From the NCBI GenBank assembly GCA_031292455.1, contig JARLHC010000151.1, positions 31,662 through 95,661 on the forward strand: a stretch of 64,000 nt of DNA, in the 5' to 3' direction. Every line of letters starts with the position of its first letter. Positions within the stretch are counted from its first letter, which is position 1. The position numbers and the translations under genes are program-made. The notes beneath the pieces were generated by a model. The model made no database searches. It saw only the letters and a list, made by a program, of their open reading frames with translations, and was not told the origin of the DNA. Shown in pieces: positions 54,961 through 64,000 of this stretch. The DNA is from Ignavibacteriaceae bacterium. Lineage in GTDB: Bacteria; Bacteroidota; Ignavibacteria; Ignavibacteriales; Ignavibacteriaceae.

Positions 54961-57108
54961 ATGGAGACTATAAACGAAGATTTAGCCTTGCTCTTGTCGA
55001 TCAATGATGATATAGCTACTATTAAAGACACTGAGAGCTTATTTTTAACAATATTCGAAAAACTATATGGTTTCTATGGCATTAAAATCCTGGGAGTTGC
55101 TCTCCTGGATAAAAACAAAGAAAACCTTGGATTCATTATTGGAAAAATAGATTTGCCGAAAAGAATATTAGATTCAACTTTATGGTTTCAAACTGTTCCA
55201 ATAAATTCTATCCCCGTAGAATCACACCTGGCAAATTCAAAACTGATTCATCTGGATGCAAAATATTTGACCGCTATGCAAAACCAGAATGACAAACAAT
55301 CATTTGGAAACTTCCTGGAAGGAATTAATATAAATACATTTATATTAATTCCGATGAACACAGGCGGCGAGCTTATTGGATATCTCATACTTTCATCTGA
55401 AGAATATAGTACAAATCATAAGGATGACGACTATTCCCTTAAAATTGCTAACCTCATTGGTTCAGCTATCAGCAACGTAAAGGCATACGAAGAGCTCCAG
55501 AGCAAAGACAAAGAGAAAGAAATGCAGATAAACCTGCTTGTTGATCTTGTTACAATTAAGGATAGGGATGCATTACTTGTAAAATTAGCTAATGAAATAA
55601 ACAGGTTGATCCCATGTGAATATGTAGCTCTTTACGCCCAAAAGTCTGAAACAAACTATTCTTCTTCTTTCACCCTTATCAAAGATAATACAGATTCATT
55701 CAAAATAATTCCTTCAAGCCGCAATTTAACACTGGCTTTATTATCACTTAAATCAAAAGTCAAAGGAAAGGAAGGAGAAAACAATATAGAAATAGCCGGT
55801 GAACTTTTCGATAAACTGTGCGATCAATTCTCGCATATCAAACAAATGAAGGACAAATATTCTATTAATTCTTTTCTTGTTTTACAAATTGCCTATGAGA
55901 ACTTAGGCGAATTGAATTTAATACTTGGCAGAAGTAATCCGTTTTTATGGATGCATAAAAAAGAAATGATAGATCTGGCGTTCTCCCAAAATGTTAATAC
56001 CTTTTTTGCCATAAAAGAAGTAGAACTGGGGATGCATTTATTACCCCAATTAGGATTAGTATTAAGTAACTTTTATGCTTTTGAAGAGATACAGATCCTA
56101 ACAAATAAATTGGAACAAGAGAAAAACTTTTTACTTGATGAGATAAATTTAACAAACAATTTCCTGGAGATTATTGGTGAAAGCTCCGCAATTCAGAATT
56201 CATTAAGTAAAGTAAGACAGGTTGCCCCACTGGATGCAACTGTATTAATCCTGGGGGAAACCGGAACAGGAAAAGAGTTAATTGCTAAAGCCGTCCATAA
56301 TCTGTCAAAAAGAAAGGAGAATACGTTTATAACAGTTAATTGCGCTGCGCTGCCCTCTCAATTAATTGAATCGGAATTATTCGGCCATGAAAAGGGCAGC
56401 TTTACAGGCGCTATAGAAAAAAGAATCGGTAAATTTGAAATAGCAAATGGCGGGACCATATTTTTAGATGAAATCGGAGAATTACCGCTTGAAATACAAT
56501 CTAAACTATTACGCGTTATACAGGAAAAAGAATTTGAAAGAGTAGGAGGAAAAAATATAATTTATTCAGATGTACGAATTGTTGCCGCAACAAACCGTAA
56601 TCTCGATAAAGAAGTTGCTGAAGGTAAATTCAGAGCAGATCTATTTTTCAGATTAAACGTATTCCCGATTTCAGTTCCTCCTCTGAGAGAGCGGAGTGAA
56701 GACATCCCGCTTTTAGTAAAATATTTTACCGATAAATATTCAAAAAAAATAGGTAAAGAAGTTAAATCTATTGGTAAGTCAGATCTGGATATGCTAATGC
56801 AATACAACTGGCCGGGCAATATCCGGGAGCTGGAGCACATTACCGAACGTGCAATAATTGTTTCGGAAGGGACTAACTTAAATTTTCAAAAATTATTAGG
56901 AGGGAATTTAAAGGAGACAATTCCCGATCCGCATTCATTCAAGACATTAAAACAGATTGAAAAAGAACATATTTTAGATGCTCTTAAAATTGCAAAAGGA
57001 AAAATTACCGGGGAGAATAGTGCATCAACATTTTTAGGGATCAATGGAAAGACTCTTGGTTCGAAAATGAGGAAGCTTGGCATCAAGCGTCAGATAGTAA
57101 TATCCTAG
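54961..57108 (+). CDS. Sigma-54-dependent transcriptional activator with GAF-like sensor domains
   Basis: A 715-residue FhlA/NorR-like activator. Two GAF-like regions occupy about residues 10-180 and 185-370, followed by a coiled-coil linker. The AAA+ domain has Walker A GETGTGKE (432-439), GSFTGA (479-484, the sigma-54 contact loop, Ser for the usual Ala) and Walker B TIFLDE (499-504). The C-terminal 45 residues are a Fis-type helix-turn-helix. There is no receiver domain, so it probably senses a small molecule or redox change directly. It diverges from the barrel gene; its targets are not evident. Confidence 0.92.
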   Translation: METINEDLALLLSINDDIATIKDTESLFLTIFEKLYGFYGIKILGVALLDKNKENLGFIIGKIDLPKRILDSTLWFQTVPINSIPVESHLANSKLIHLDAKYLTAMQNQNDKQSFGNFLEGININTFILIPMNTGGELIGYLILSSEEYSTNHKDDDYSLKIANLIGSAISNVKAYEELQSKDKEKEMQINLLVDLVTIKDRDALLVKLANEINRLIPCEYVALYAQKSETNYSSSFTLIKDNTDSFKIIPSSRNLTLALLSLKSKVKGKEGENNIEIAGELFDKLCDQFSHIKQMKDKYSINSFLVLQIAYENLGELNLILGRSNPFLWMHKKEMIDLAFSQNVNTFFAIKEVELGMHLLPQLGLVLSNFYAFEEIQILTNKLEQEKNFLLDEINLTNNFLEIIGESSAIQNSLSKVRQVAPLDATVLILGETGTGKELIAKAVHNLSKRKENTFITVNCAALPSQLIESELFGHEKGSFTGAIEKRIGKFEIANGGTIFLDEIGELPLEIQSKLLRVIQEKEFERVGGKNIIYSDVRIVAATNRNLDKEVAEGKFRADLFFRLNVFPISVPPLRERSEDIPLLVKYFTDKYSKKIGKEVKSIGKSDLDMLMQYNWPGNIRELEHITERAIIVSEGTNLNFQKLLGGNLKETIPDPHSFKTLKQIEKEHILDALKIAKGKITGENSASTFLGINGKTLGSKMRKLGIKRQIVIS

Positions 57109-57158
57109 AATATTATGGTTTTCCATGCACTAGTAAAATGAGTCAAGCATATGCATTA

Positions 57159-57190
57159 AAAAGCCACCAGGATAAAACCCGGCGGCTTTT
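57159..57190. terminator. Bidirectional terminator between convergent genes
   Basis: AAAAGCC (57159-57165) pairs with GGCTTTT (57184-57190), with CC/GG pairing further in after one mismatch. The A-run and T-run on either side let it work on both strands, serving the sigma-54 activator (plus) and the secreted repeat protein (minus). Confidence 0.75.
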
Positions 57191-57216
57191 ATATAAGAGA
57201 GGATAATTGACAGTGC

Positions 57217-58647
57217 TTACTTAAGTAAAATCATTTTCTTAATTGAAGAGAAATTATTCCCACTGGCTTTACCTACAGCAGTTATTTTATAGAAATATAC
57301 TCCTGAAGATAACTTAGATGATCTGAAAGCTACAGAGTAATTTCCTGCCGATTGTTCTTCATTCACAAGCTGACTAATTCTCTCACCTGCAATATTATAA
57401 ACTTCCAGAGTAACCCTGGAATCAGCGGGAAGAGAATAATTTATACAGGTCGATGGGTTGAACGGATTCGGGTAATTTTGAAATAGTAAATAATCTTTAA
57501 CGGAATTATTCCTTTCTGATGAAACACCAGTTGTATTAACAAGAATGTATGAGATATTAATAGCGTAACCAGAAAAATAGTAATTACCGTCATTTATATT
57601 AATAACAAAGTTGTTATCTATCGGTATCCATGAAGAATTTGACCATGATGAATTATATCCCGTAATTTGATTCCCGTTTGCATCATATGTAGATGTGGAT
57701 TGCTGATAATTTGTCCATGTCGAGTTCTGCCAAATCTGTGTCAAAGCTGTAAGCACTTTTCCACTTGAATTATTAGTGTAGGTAAATTGAGTGGTATTTA
57801 CCCATTGCCCCATTGACCAATACTGCTCCAGCCAGTTAACAGCATACCCATTGGCATCGTAAGTGTAGATGCTCTTTGAGGCATTTGTCCAACTCCCACT
57901 CCAAGACTGAACCAGGAGGGTAAGCACTTTCCCATTTCCATTGTAAGTGTAGGTGTCTAGTGTTCCATTATTCCATTGAGAATTCTGCCAATACTGATAA
58001 AAAGAGGTAAGCACGTTCCTATTTCCGCCATAGGTGTAGGTGTACTGAATTGAATTAGTCCACTGGCTATTAGTCCAGGTTTCATACAAATATGTAAGCA
58101 TATTCCCAGCGCCGTCATAGGTGCAGGTGGTTCGATCATGATTTTGTAATTGACCATTTGTCAAAAACTTACCTAAGTCAGTAAGCATATTTTCATTAGC
58201 ATCATAGGTGCGAGTGCTATAAATAGAATCCTTCCATGCTCCATTGGACCAATACCTGAACATATGAACGAGCATATTTCCCTTAGTATCATAGGTGGAG
58301 CTATCCAGGGTAGAATTTACCCATTGCCCCCCCAACCATGACTGAAGTACATTTATACTATTTCCATTGGCATCGAAATATGTCCAGGTATTTCGCAGAT
58401 AATTGTTCCATTTACCACCCGCCCAAATCTCTGTTAATCTTTGAGTAAATTGACCAGCCTGGTTATAAGAAGCACTCATACGAATAGAATCATTTATTGT
58501 ATAAAGGATTAATGTATCAGGGAGATAAATCTGACTTTGGGGAGCAGCTGTTTTGTTAAGTTTCGGGTTAATCCTGACAAATTCTGTTTGCGGAAATATA
58601 TTCATAGCCGTAAATAGAATTACTGCTAATAGTAGTGTTGTTTTCAT
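57217..58647 (-). CDS. T9SS-exported protein of Trp-rich YD-like repeats
   Basis: A 476-residue protein with a signal peptide (residues 1-19). Residues about 75-335 are nine or so repeats of 31-33 residues built as Tyr-Asp-Ala-Asn-Gly-Asn, then a hydrophobic strand, then Gln/Tyr-x-Trp-x-Asn-Ser-x-Trp (for example TYDANGNQITGYNSSW). They resemble short RHS/YD repeats and should form a beta-solenoid or propeller. From about 387 the T9SS sorting domain begins with LFQNYPNPFNPSTCINYSLP and ends in MILLK. The role is probably surface binding or adhesion; no catalytic motif is seen. Confidence 0.85.
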   Translation of the reverse strand: MKTTLLLAVILFTAMNIFPQTEFVRINPKLNKTAAPQSQIYLPDTLILYTINDSIRMSASYNQAGQFTQRLTEIWAGGKWNNYLRNTWTYFDANGNSINVLQSWLGGQWVNSTLDSSTYDTKGNMLVHMFRYWSNGAWKDSIYSTRTYDANENMLTDLGKFLTNGQLQNHDRTTCTYDGAGNMLTYLYETWTNSQWTNSIQYTYTYGGNRNVLTSFYQYWQNSQWNNGTLDTYTYNGNGKVLTLLVQSWSGSWTNASKSIYTYDANGYAVNWLEQYWSMGQWVNTTQFTYTNNSSGKVLTALTQIWQNSTWTNYQQSTSTYDANGNQITGYNSSWSNSSWIPIDNNFVININDGNYYFSGYAINISYILVNTTGVSSERNNSVKDYLLFQNYPNPFNPSTCINYSLPADSRVTLEVYNIAGERISQLVNEEQSAGNYSVAFRSSKLSSGVYFYKITAVGKASGNNFSSIKKMILLK

Positions 58648-58999
58648 AATACTCCTATAGGTTTAATTTTAGATTTTTAAAAAAGAGATTATCTTATTAA
58701 AGAAAAGAATTGGGGTATAATTACTCCACACTAGTTTATAAATAAATAAACTTAATCAGGGAATATGCCTTCTTAACGAATAGTGAATAGTTTTTACTTA
58801 AAATATTCCCGTCTAGATATAATTACATTAACTACAAGAAACTAAATCAAATTCTATTTAATTTCAAGACCACTAGAGTAAATCAAAGTGGCAAGTATTA
58901 CGGGCGTGATATAAGTCAGCATGGAGAAAGTATTCTTGTTTTGGATTTTATTTTATCAATTAAGCGAAGATAGAAGGAGCTATTGACGGCAGATTGACC
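58648..58999. other. Gene-free stretch upstream of the T9SS repeat protein
   Basis: About 352 AT-rich bases between two minus-strand secreted-protein genes. It should contain the promoter of the repeat protein and the end of the chitinase transcript. I see no strong hairpin, palindrome or small gene. Confidence 0.4.
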
Positions 59000-60586
59000 T
59001 TATTTAACAACAACAGATACTTTTTTAGAATATTTGTTATTTCCATCACTATCTATTGCAAGTGCGGAAAGTGAATGTTTACCTTTATGAGCATTAAACC
59101 AGACCCAGCTAAATGGAGGTTTGGTATTGTAACCAAGAGAGATATTATCCGTAAAATATTCCACCTTTACTATAGGGGCATCTTTTTTAATTACTTTTAT
59201 ATTCAATATAACATCTTTGCCGGAGTGAATAGTTTTAGCTCCGAAAGGGATAGTTAAACTTATTAAGGGTGATTTTTTGTCATAATGTATTTTACGGATT
59301 TTAATATCCGTCATATTACGGTTATGGATTGTATTTACCAATGTACCGACAGAATCATCGCCGCTGATCTCCCAGAACATTAATCCCCGGAGGTTATGAG
59401 CAGAGGCATAACGTGTTTTTAATGCAACAGACACTGGATCATCAAAAGTCAAGAAAGTACTGTCTTTTGAATTGAAGAGATAAGGAGCCATTGCCTCATT
59501 ATCCCAATTATATTCATAACCAGCATCCATAAGTGATGCGAGATTTTTATAATCAATAAAGTCCGACTCAGAAATTCCATGGGCTACAGTGCCTGACTGA
59601 TATAATCCATGATTATTTGAATCAGTAACTTTCCATCCTTTTCCATAGAAAGCAGCACCCGGAACTATTTTCTGTGGACTAACACCTACCGAATCTATCA
59701 GATAAAGAATCGATCCTGCGAAGGATTCTTTTATACCTTTAAATATTGTATCGGAAGGTGAAGAAAACAGATTAGTATGATGATCTGCCTTATTATTCCA
59801 ACTTCCATGAAAATCATAAGTCATCAGATTGTACCAATCGATACTGGCCTGATCTTTTGACAGATTAAATTTCCATAGGTTGCCTCCACTTGCAGGGATA
59901 GCAGCAGTAAGCAGTAAGCCGGATTTTAAATTATCCAGTTTTTTCCTGAATAAAGATATTAATTCAGACAGATTATCCCTGTCATTTTTATTGTGATGGA
60001 TACTATCGTCCCCGCCGATAACAGGAAATTCCCAGTCGATGTCAAATCCATCAAATATTTCAGCGGCAACACCATTACCGCCAGCATTATTACTTACGGG
60101 TAAATTTCCATAAATAAATTTATTGATGCAGTCGTCTACAAATAATTCTCTTGATTGAGAAGTAAGGGCTGCATCCGAGAACCATGTTGAGCCAGTCCAT
60201 CCACCAATGGAAACAATTATTTTAAGGTGGGGGTGCATAGCTTTTAGCTTTTTAAGCTGATTAAACTCTCCGCGCAAGAGTTGAGTTGAATCATCTGCAA
60301 CACCATCAACGCTTAAACCAGCCGAGTATACCTGCTGATAATCGAGAAACGGATTCATAAACTTTGCAATGATATGACCGGAGGAATCGGGCGCGGGTTC
60401 AATAAATGCATAATTCAGAATAGTAATTTTGTCTGCCGACCCTGAAGTTTCAATATTTTTAACGCAATAATTCCGGAGAGCGGGAGCCCATTCAGGATAA
60501 TAAGCAACTATCTCTTTTGGTTGAGCGGCTGCTGTAAGCTGGAGTAAGACTATAGATATTATTAAAAAGGTTTTATTTCTGTTCAT
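59000..60586 (-). CDS. Secreted GH18 chitinase
   Basis: A 528-residue protein with a signal peptide (residues 1-21). The glycoside hydrolase family 18 barrel has VSIGGW (126-131) and the catalytic D179-x2-D182-x-D184-x-E186 in FDGFDIDWEF, all intact, so it should cleave chitin or related GlcNAc polymers. LMTYDFHGSW and GLMFWEISGDD are further family blocks. The last 95 residues are an Ig-like beta domain of the kind that aids substrate contact. There is no T9SS terminal domain, although neighbours have one. Confidence 0.95.
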   Translation of the reverse strand: MNRNKTFLIISIVLLQLTAAAQPKEIVAYYPEWAPALRNYCVKNIETSGSADKITILNYAFIEPAPDSSGHIIAKFMNPFLDYQQVYSAGLSVDGVADDSTQLLRGEFNQLKKLKAMHPHLKIIVSIGGWTGSTWFSDAALTSQSRELFVDDCINKFIYGNLPVSNNAGGNGVAAEIFDGFDIDWEFPVIGGDDSIHHNKNDRDNLSELISLFRKKLDNLKSGLLLTAAIPASGGNLWKFNLSKDQASIDWYNLMTYDFHGSWNNKADHHTNLFSSPSDTIFKGIKESFAGSILYLIDSVGVSPQKIVPGAAFYGKGWKVTDSNNHGLYQSGTVAHGISESDFIDYKNLASLMDAGYEYNWDNEAMAPYLFNSKDSTFLTFDDPVSVALKTRYASAHNLRGLMFWEISGDDSVGTLVNTIHNRNMTDIKIRKIHYDKKSPLISLTIPFGAKTIHSGKDVILNIKVIKKDAPIVKVEYFTDNISLGYNTKPPFSWVWFNAHKGKHSLSALAIDSDGNNKYSKKVSVVVK

Positions 60587-60792
60587 TTATTTACGCATTC
60601 AGCGATAACAGCCCAAGGATTTGTTTGGCTGAATATAATTTAATAGAATCATCTATGCAAGTACCTTTCCCTAAAAGGTAATTGGGATACTCTATGTGGA
60701 AAGTTATTTTTATTCCCGTCGATGTTAATAATTACGCCAGCTTTTTATTTTTTATATAATCTCTATCTTTCAGAATTATTATTAGATAAATA

Positions 60793-60818
60793 AAGCCGTC
60801 AGCATTAACCAACGGCTT
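60793..60818 (-). terminator. Terminator after the T9SS PD40-type protein
   Basis: AAGCCGT (60793-60799) pairs with ACGGCTT (60812-60818). On the minus strand the stem is followed by a T-rich tail (TATTTATC). It lies about 137 bases past the gene ending at 60955. Confidence 0.6.
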
Positions 60819-60863
60819 ATAATTGCTAAATAATTTTTTGATGCTATTTACTATTAGGAAGCA

Positions 60864-60947
60864 CTTCCGGTTAGTTATTTTTGTTTCCGGTTACTTCATG
60901 TTTTTCTTATAGCAAAATGTAATCTTTTTTGTCCAACTAACCGGAAG
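60864..60947. repeat. 13-bp inverted repeat just past the PD40-type gene
   Basis: CTTCCGGTTAGTT (60864-60876) and AACTAACCGGAAG (60935-60947) are perfect inverse copies 58 bases apart, and TTTCCGGTTA recurs between them. The right arm ends seven bases from the gene's stop codon. It could be a long-loop 3' structure or paired protein-binding sites. Confidence 0.45.
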
Positions 60948-60954
60948 ATCTTCC

Positions 60955-62172
60955 TTATTTCATAAAGATCATTTTTTTTGATACAATATAATTATCTGCT
61001 TTTAGCCGATAGAAATATACACCGCTTGAAATCCGGGCAACATTTATTTTCTCTTCGTACTTACCTTTTTCTTTCACTTCATCTATTACGGTCATTATTT
61101 CCCTTCCAAGTAAGTCAAATATTTTTAATGAAATCTTTGATTTATGTGGAATTTCATATCTTATTGTTGTCGCGGGATTAAAAGGATTGGGATAATTTTG
61201 ATAAAGATTAAATCCACCGATTTCAGGTTTTGGTTGATCTTTAATACCTACCGGGTTTCCATTTTCATCGATTAGAAGATGGCTTATATAAATATCCGGA
61301 TTAGCCGTTGAATCTTCCCTTGCAACATCCCTGTTGGAAGTGAAATATAATGTTTTTCCGTCCGGTGATATCCAAGGATATTGATCCCATCCACCTATTC
61401 CTTCTGTCCATCCTGAAATAACAAAGCCATGTGAATTTATATTTAATTCATAAGTATTACCCCAATGGTGTAACAAAGTATCCCAGTAAGTAACAAATAA
61501 ATCTGATTGAACTGTATCAAAAACAGAAAATACATATTGGCTTAAATATGCCTTCCTTTTATCCTGAGTTATGCTTAGTCCTCTAATATGTCCAATCCCA
61601 AAAGGATTGTAATAATTTGAACTGTCTACTATTTTCCATTTATTGGTCGAATCCTTTACATAAATACAGAGACCCTCCATGGCCCACACATTATTAATTA
61701 TATACAAAGTATCCTTGCTATATTCATAAGCAAAATATTCTCCGTTCGGAGAATTTATTTCAGGACCCATATTTTGAGAAGGTCCCCAGTCTTTCAGACT
61801 ATCAATATAGTCACTGTACCATAAATCCCAATTTCCATAGCCTCCCCATCTGCAGAAATATAACCTTTTGCCATCTCTGCTTAATGATGTGTTCCTAATA
61901 GGTTCTCCATTATTTATATAACCATTTAACCTTACAGGTGAACTCCAGACCGAATCTGATTTATTTGATGTATAGATAGCATCATTCTTGAAATAATATA
62001 TTGTCCTTGCATCATTTGTTAAGGTAGCTTCGCTTTCATACTCGTAAGGATTGGAGAAAGAATCAACTCGGACGGGGTCGCTCCATTTTTCAATAGATGG
62101 AGGAAAAGTTTGACTAAAAAGAGAGAGAGATAAGGAAAAAAGAATTGTAAGAATCCATATAAACATTTTCAT
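60955..62172 (-). CDS. T9SS-exported PD40/TolB-like beta-propeller protein
   Basis: A 405-residue protein with a signal peptide (residues 1-20, ending SLFSQ). The body has WD40-like PD40 repeats, recognised by SRDGKRLYFCR, SPNGEYFAYEY and SPDGKTLYFTSNRD. The T9SS sorting domain starts near residue 325 with NLYQNYPNPFNPATTIRYEI and ends in MIFMK. Such proteins are surface-attached or secreted by the gliding-lineage export system. It has no enzyme motif. A terminator lies downstream, and the next gene upstream is 116 bases away. Confidence 0.88.
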   Translation of the reverse strand: MKMFIWILTILFSLSLSLFSQTFPPSIEKWSDPVRVDSFSNPYEYESEATLTNDARTIYYFKNDAIYTSNKSDSVWSSPVRLNGYINNGEPIRNTSLSRDGKRLYFCRWGGYGNWDLWYSDYIDSLKDWGPSQNMGPEINSPNGEYFAYEYSKDTLYIINNVWAMEGLCIYVKDSTNKWKIVDSSNYYNPFGIGHIRGLSITQDKRKAYLSQYVFSVFDTVQSDLFVTYWDTLLHHWGNTYELNINSHGFVISGWTEGIGGWDQYPWISPDGKTLYFTSNRDVAREDSTANPDIYISHLLIDENGNPVGIKDQPKPEIGGFNLYQNYPNPFNPATTIRYEIPHKSKISLKIFDLLGREIMTVIDEVKEKGKYEEKINVARISSGVYFYRLKADNYIVSKKMIFMK

Positions 62173-62288
62173 AATTAATCCTACTAAAATTAAAAAGCAG
62201 GGGAGACTGTCGCAACATAGTTAATTACCAAGAATTATTTGGTTTATTAAAAACGCACAATTCAAACTAGGTGTTAAGTCGTTTCTTG

Positions 62289-62846
62289 TCAATAATGATT
62301 TAATTTTCTGTATGTAATATTGCCAATAGAGGACAATTCAATTGTTCCATCCGGCTGATTTGTAAAATTATAATCTGAATTACAAGTCCAGTTATCATAA
62401 GGAGAAAAATTTATCATAGGGTCAACTTTTTGTTGTAATAATTCTTTATTTGCCAAATAATAATTAGAACCATAGTAACTTAGATTGTTGGGAGATTCGA
62501 CATACACTGCCTTTCCTATAACATGAAAGGTACCCATGGACATTTGGTTAAAATAATTTGTTAGATTAAGATAATTAGTAGAACCTGTTGAAGTATTAGA
62601 ATCTATATATGACTGATAATGAGGCGGCGGACTACCAGCGTCCCAATAATCATGGGTAGAGTTGTCGTCCTTAAAACGTGCAAAAACAACTAAGACTCTT
62701 AATGTGCCTTGTGAAGGAATATAAATTCCACCTGTTTGAGTAGAAATTGTGCCTGGTCCGGTTGTGCCACATAACATATCCTGACCAAATACTAAATTAT
62801 TTAAAGAAAATAATATCATGATTAATAAAGATAAAAGATTTTTCAT
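62289..62846 (-). pseudogene. Truncated secreted protein resembling the N-terminus of M6-type peptidases
   Basis: A 185-residue product with a signal peptide (residues 1-21, ending VFGQ). The region GTLRVLVVFARFKDDN and the later YFNQMSMGTFHVIG resemble the start of secreted M6-family metallopeptidases, which are several hundred residues longer and carry HExxH. Here the frame ends soon after a DGTIELS stretch, there is no HExxH, no T9SS terminal domain, and only 116 bases before the next gene. I read it as a remnant that lost its catalytic part. It starts 11 bases after the T9SS gene upstream, so it may still be expressed. Confidence 0.6.
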
Positions 62847-62857
62847 TTTTTAGTTCC

Positions 62858-63829
62858 TTATTTTAATTCGATCATAGAATGAGTAATAAGTTGATTATCG
62901 GTTATTAAGCGATAAAAATAAATACCGCCTGCGGTTCTTTTTCCATTGTTATTGATTCCATCCCAATTTATTTTGTGCACGCCAGCAGGATACTCCTGAT
63001 TATCTATTATGTATCTTATAACTTTCCCAAGAATATCATAAATAATTAAAGAAATTCTTTCCCGACCTAGAAGTTCAAAACTGATTGTTGTGGAAGGGTT
63101 AAATGGGTTTGGATAATTTTGAAATAGTTTTACCTGATCAGGAATAGGTAATATGTATTTATTATTAATGCCTGTGACTTTTGTAGTATCACCATAAAGA
63201 GTATCATTTATTACAGCACCTATTAGATTTATCTGACCCGCTAATTCTCCTCCACCCTTTGATATTACTCCAAACCCATCTGCTATTATATCAGAGCCAT
63301 ATACACTATTCCCAATTGTGTCGATGCTATCAATGGAACTATAAAATAATACTTGCATAAATGTTGTATTTTTACCAAATATTGAACCTTTCCATTTATC
63401 AATAATTCTGGCCATTTCATAGCCCAGTATATTGCTACTATCATAGTATATTTTTATTATCCATTTTTCTCCTTTAGCACCATTCAGTTTATAAACCAGC
63501 GCTGTATCCATCATAGGTCTCTTTGTAAAAACATCATAATTAATAGTGTCAATCCAAAATATTGAAGTATCACTGAGAATAGTTGGGGGCTCAATGGGGT
63601 TTATAAACCGAGCGTGCTGGGTTATGTGAACTATACCCTTAGAATCTGTAGAATCGAATATGGTAAAATTTTGGATAGTATCGACATATGGAACTTCGGA
63701 ATATAAATACTCCCATATATCACCGGTTTTATGAGGAAAATAAAACGGCTTTGTAGTATCCTGCGCTTTTAGCTGGGCTGCAAACATAAATAAGAATAGA
63801 AATTTGGTTATTATTTTTATTGTTCTCAT
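62858..63829 (-). CDS. T9SS-exported hypothetical protein
   Basis: A 323-residue protein with a signal peptide (residues 1-22). The middle part (about 25-225) is a beta-rich domain beginning FPHKTGDIWEYLYSEV, which resembles uncharacterised lipoprotein-like domains in this lineage. The T9SS sorting domain begins near residue 234 with LFQNYPNPFNPSTTISFELL and contains the FlgD-like INWDGINNNGKRTAGGIYFY turn. No catalytic motif is visible. It is the first of two closely spaced genes, the second being truncated. Confidence 0.85.
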   Translation of the reverse strand: MRTIKIITKFLFLFMFAAQLKAQDTTKPFYFPHKTGDIWEYLYSEVPYVDTIQNFTIFDSTDSKGIVHITQHARFINPIEPPTILSDTSIFWIDTINYDVFTKRPMMDTALVYKLNGAKGEKWIIKIYYDSSNILGYEMARIIDKWKGSIFGKNTTFMQVLFYSSIDSIDTIGNSVYGSDIIADGFGVISKGGGELAGQINLIGAVINDTLYGDTTKVTGINNKYILPIPDQVKLFQNYPNPFNPSTTISFELLGRERISLIIYDILGKVIRYIIDNQEYPAGVHKINWDGINNNGKRTAGGIYFYRLITDNQLITHSMIELK

Positions 63830-64000
63830 TCGATTATCCGATTATCCCTAATTTGATATTATTTTAAAATGTATAAAAGAACTCCATCCTAAAGTTTTGC
63901 CTATATAATGAAAATCCGAGGCAATATAATTACAGGTAATACTAAGCAGAAAAATTAAAAGTAAGGGGGCAATGGGTGGAAAGTATATTTTCATTTTTTA

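Larger units (their letters stand above)
60587..60954. other. Intergenic region with terminator and inverted repeat
   Basis: About 368 bases upstream of the chitinase gene. It holds a terminator hairpin (60793-60818) and a separate 13-bp inverted repeat (arms 60864-60876 and 60935-60947), with a third partial copy of TTCCGGTTA near 60885. No gene is evident. Confidence 0.5.

Overview
The window is AT-rich and has no rRNA, tRNA, CRISPR array or insertion sequence that I can see. Gene content points to the Ignavibacteria/Chlorobi/Bacteroidetes side of the tree, most likely Ignavibacteria. The main clues are three secreted proteins ending in type IX secretion (T9SS) sorting domains with the NYPNPFNP motif, an alternative complex III operon, an 11-subunit complex I without NuoEFG, and weak or absent Shine-Dalgarno sequences at most genes. 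The taxonomic placement is inference from gene content.

Layout. (1) 1-3865: a gene tail, then a divergent set of NAD-dependent epimerase, serine-palmitoyltransferase-like enzyme and GNAT-fold acyltransferase that matches the bacterial ceramide pathway. (2) 4021-7748, minus: alanine racemase, an unknown protein, mannose-1-phosphate guanylyltransferase and an RpiB paralogue without its catalytic cysteine. (3) 8057-18383, plus: nuoABCDHIJKLMN. (4) 18765-21854, plus: an Rrf2/IscR-type regulator, cysteine desulfurase, a small unknown protein, an A-type Fe-S carrier and superoxide dismutase. (5) 22190-36998, minus: alternative complex III (ActA, small membrane protein, ActB, ActC, fused ActDE, ActF), a membrane-anchored cytochrome c, Sco, an A2-type cytochrome oxidase, haem O synthase and a membrane cytochrome c. 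Together with region 3 this is most of an aerobic respiratory chain. (6) 37146-43158, minus: a secreted beta-propeller, an amino-acid permease, a histidine kinase and two poorly characterised proteins.

(7) 43583-54041, minus: eleven tightly packed, often overlapping genes. In transcription order they are an NTP-transferase, MlaE/MlaF/MlaD-like lipid ABC transporter parts, an ATP-grasp enzyme, a class III aminotransferase, a CDP-alcohol phosphatidyltransferase, a Gfo/Idh/MocA oxidoreductase, an LPG-synthase-type membrane protein, a HAD phosphatase and myo-inositol-1-phosphate synthase. I read this as a polar-lipid headgroup factory based on inositol, possibly amino-modified, with its own lipid transport module. 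It is the strongest candidate for an undescribed system. With the ceramide genes of region 1, the cell may be able to make inositol-type sphingolipids.

(8) 54194-64000: a small outer-membrane barrel, a sigma-54 activator with GAF domains, three T9SS-sorted secreted proteins, a GH18 chitinase and a truncated secreted protein resembling the N-terminus of M6-type peptidases.
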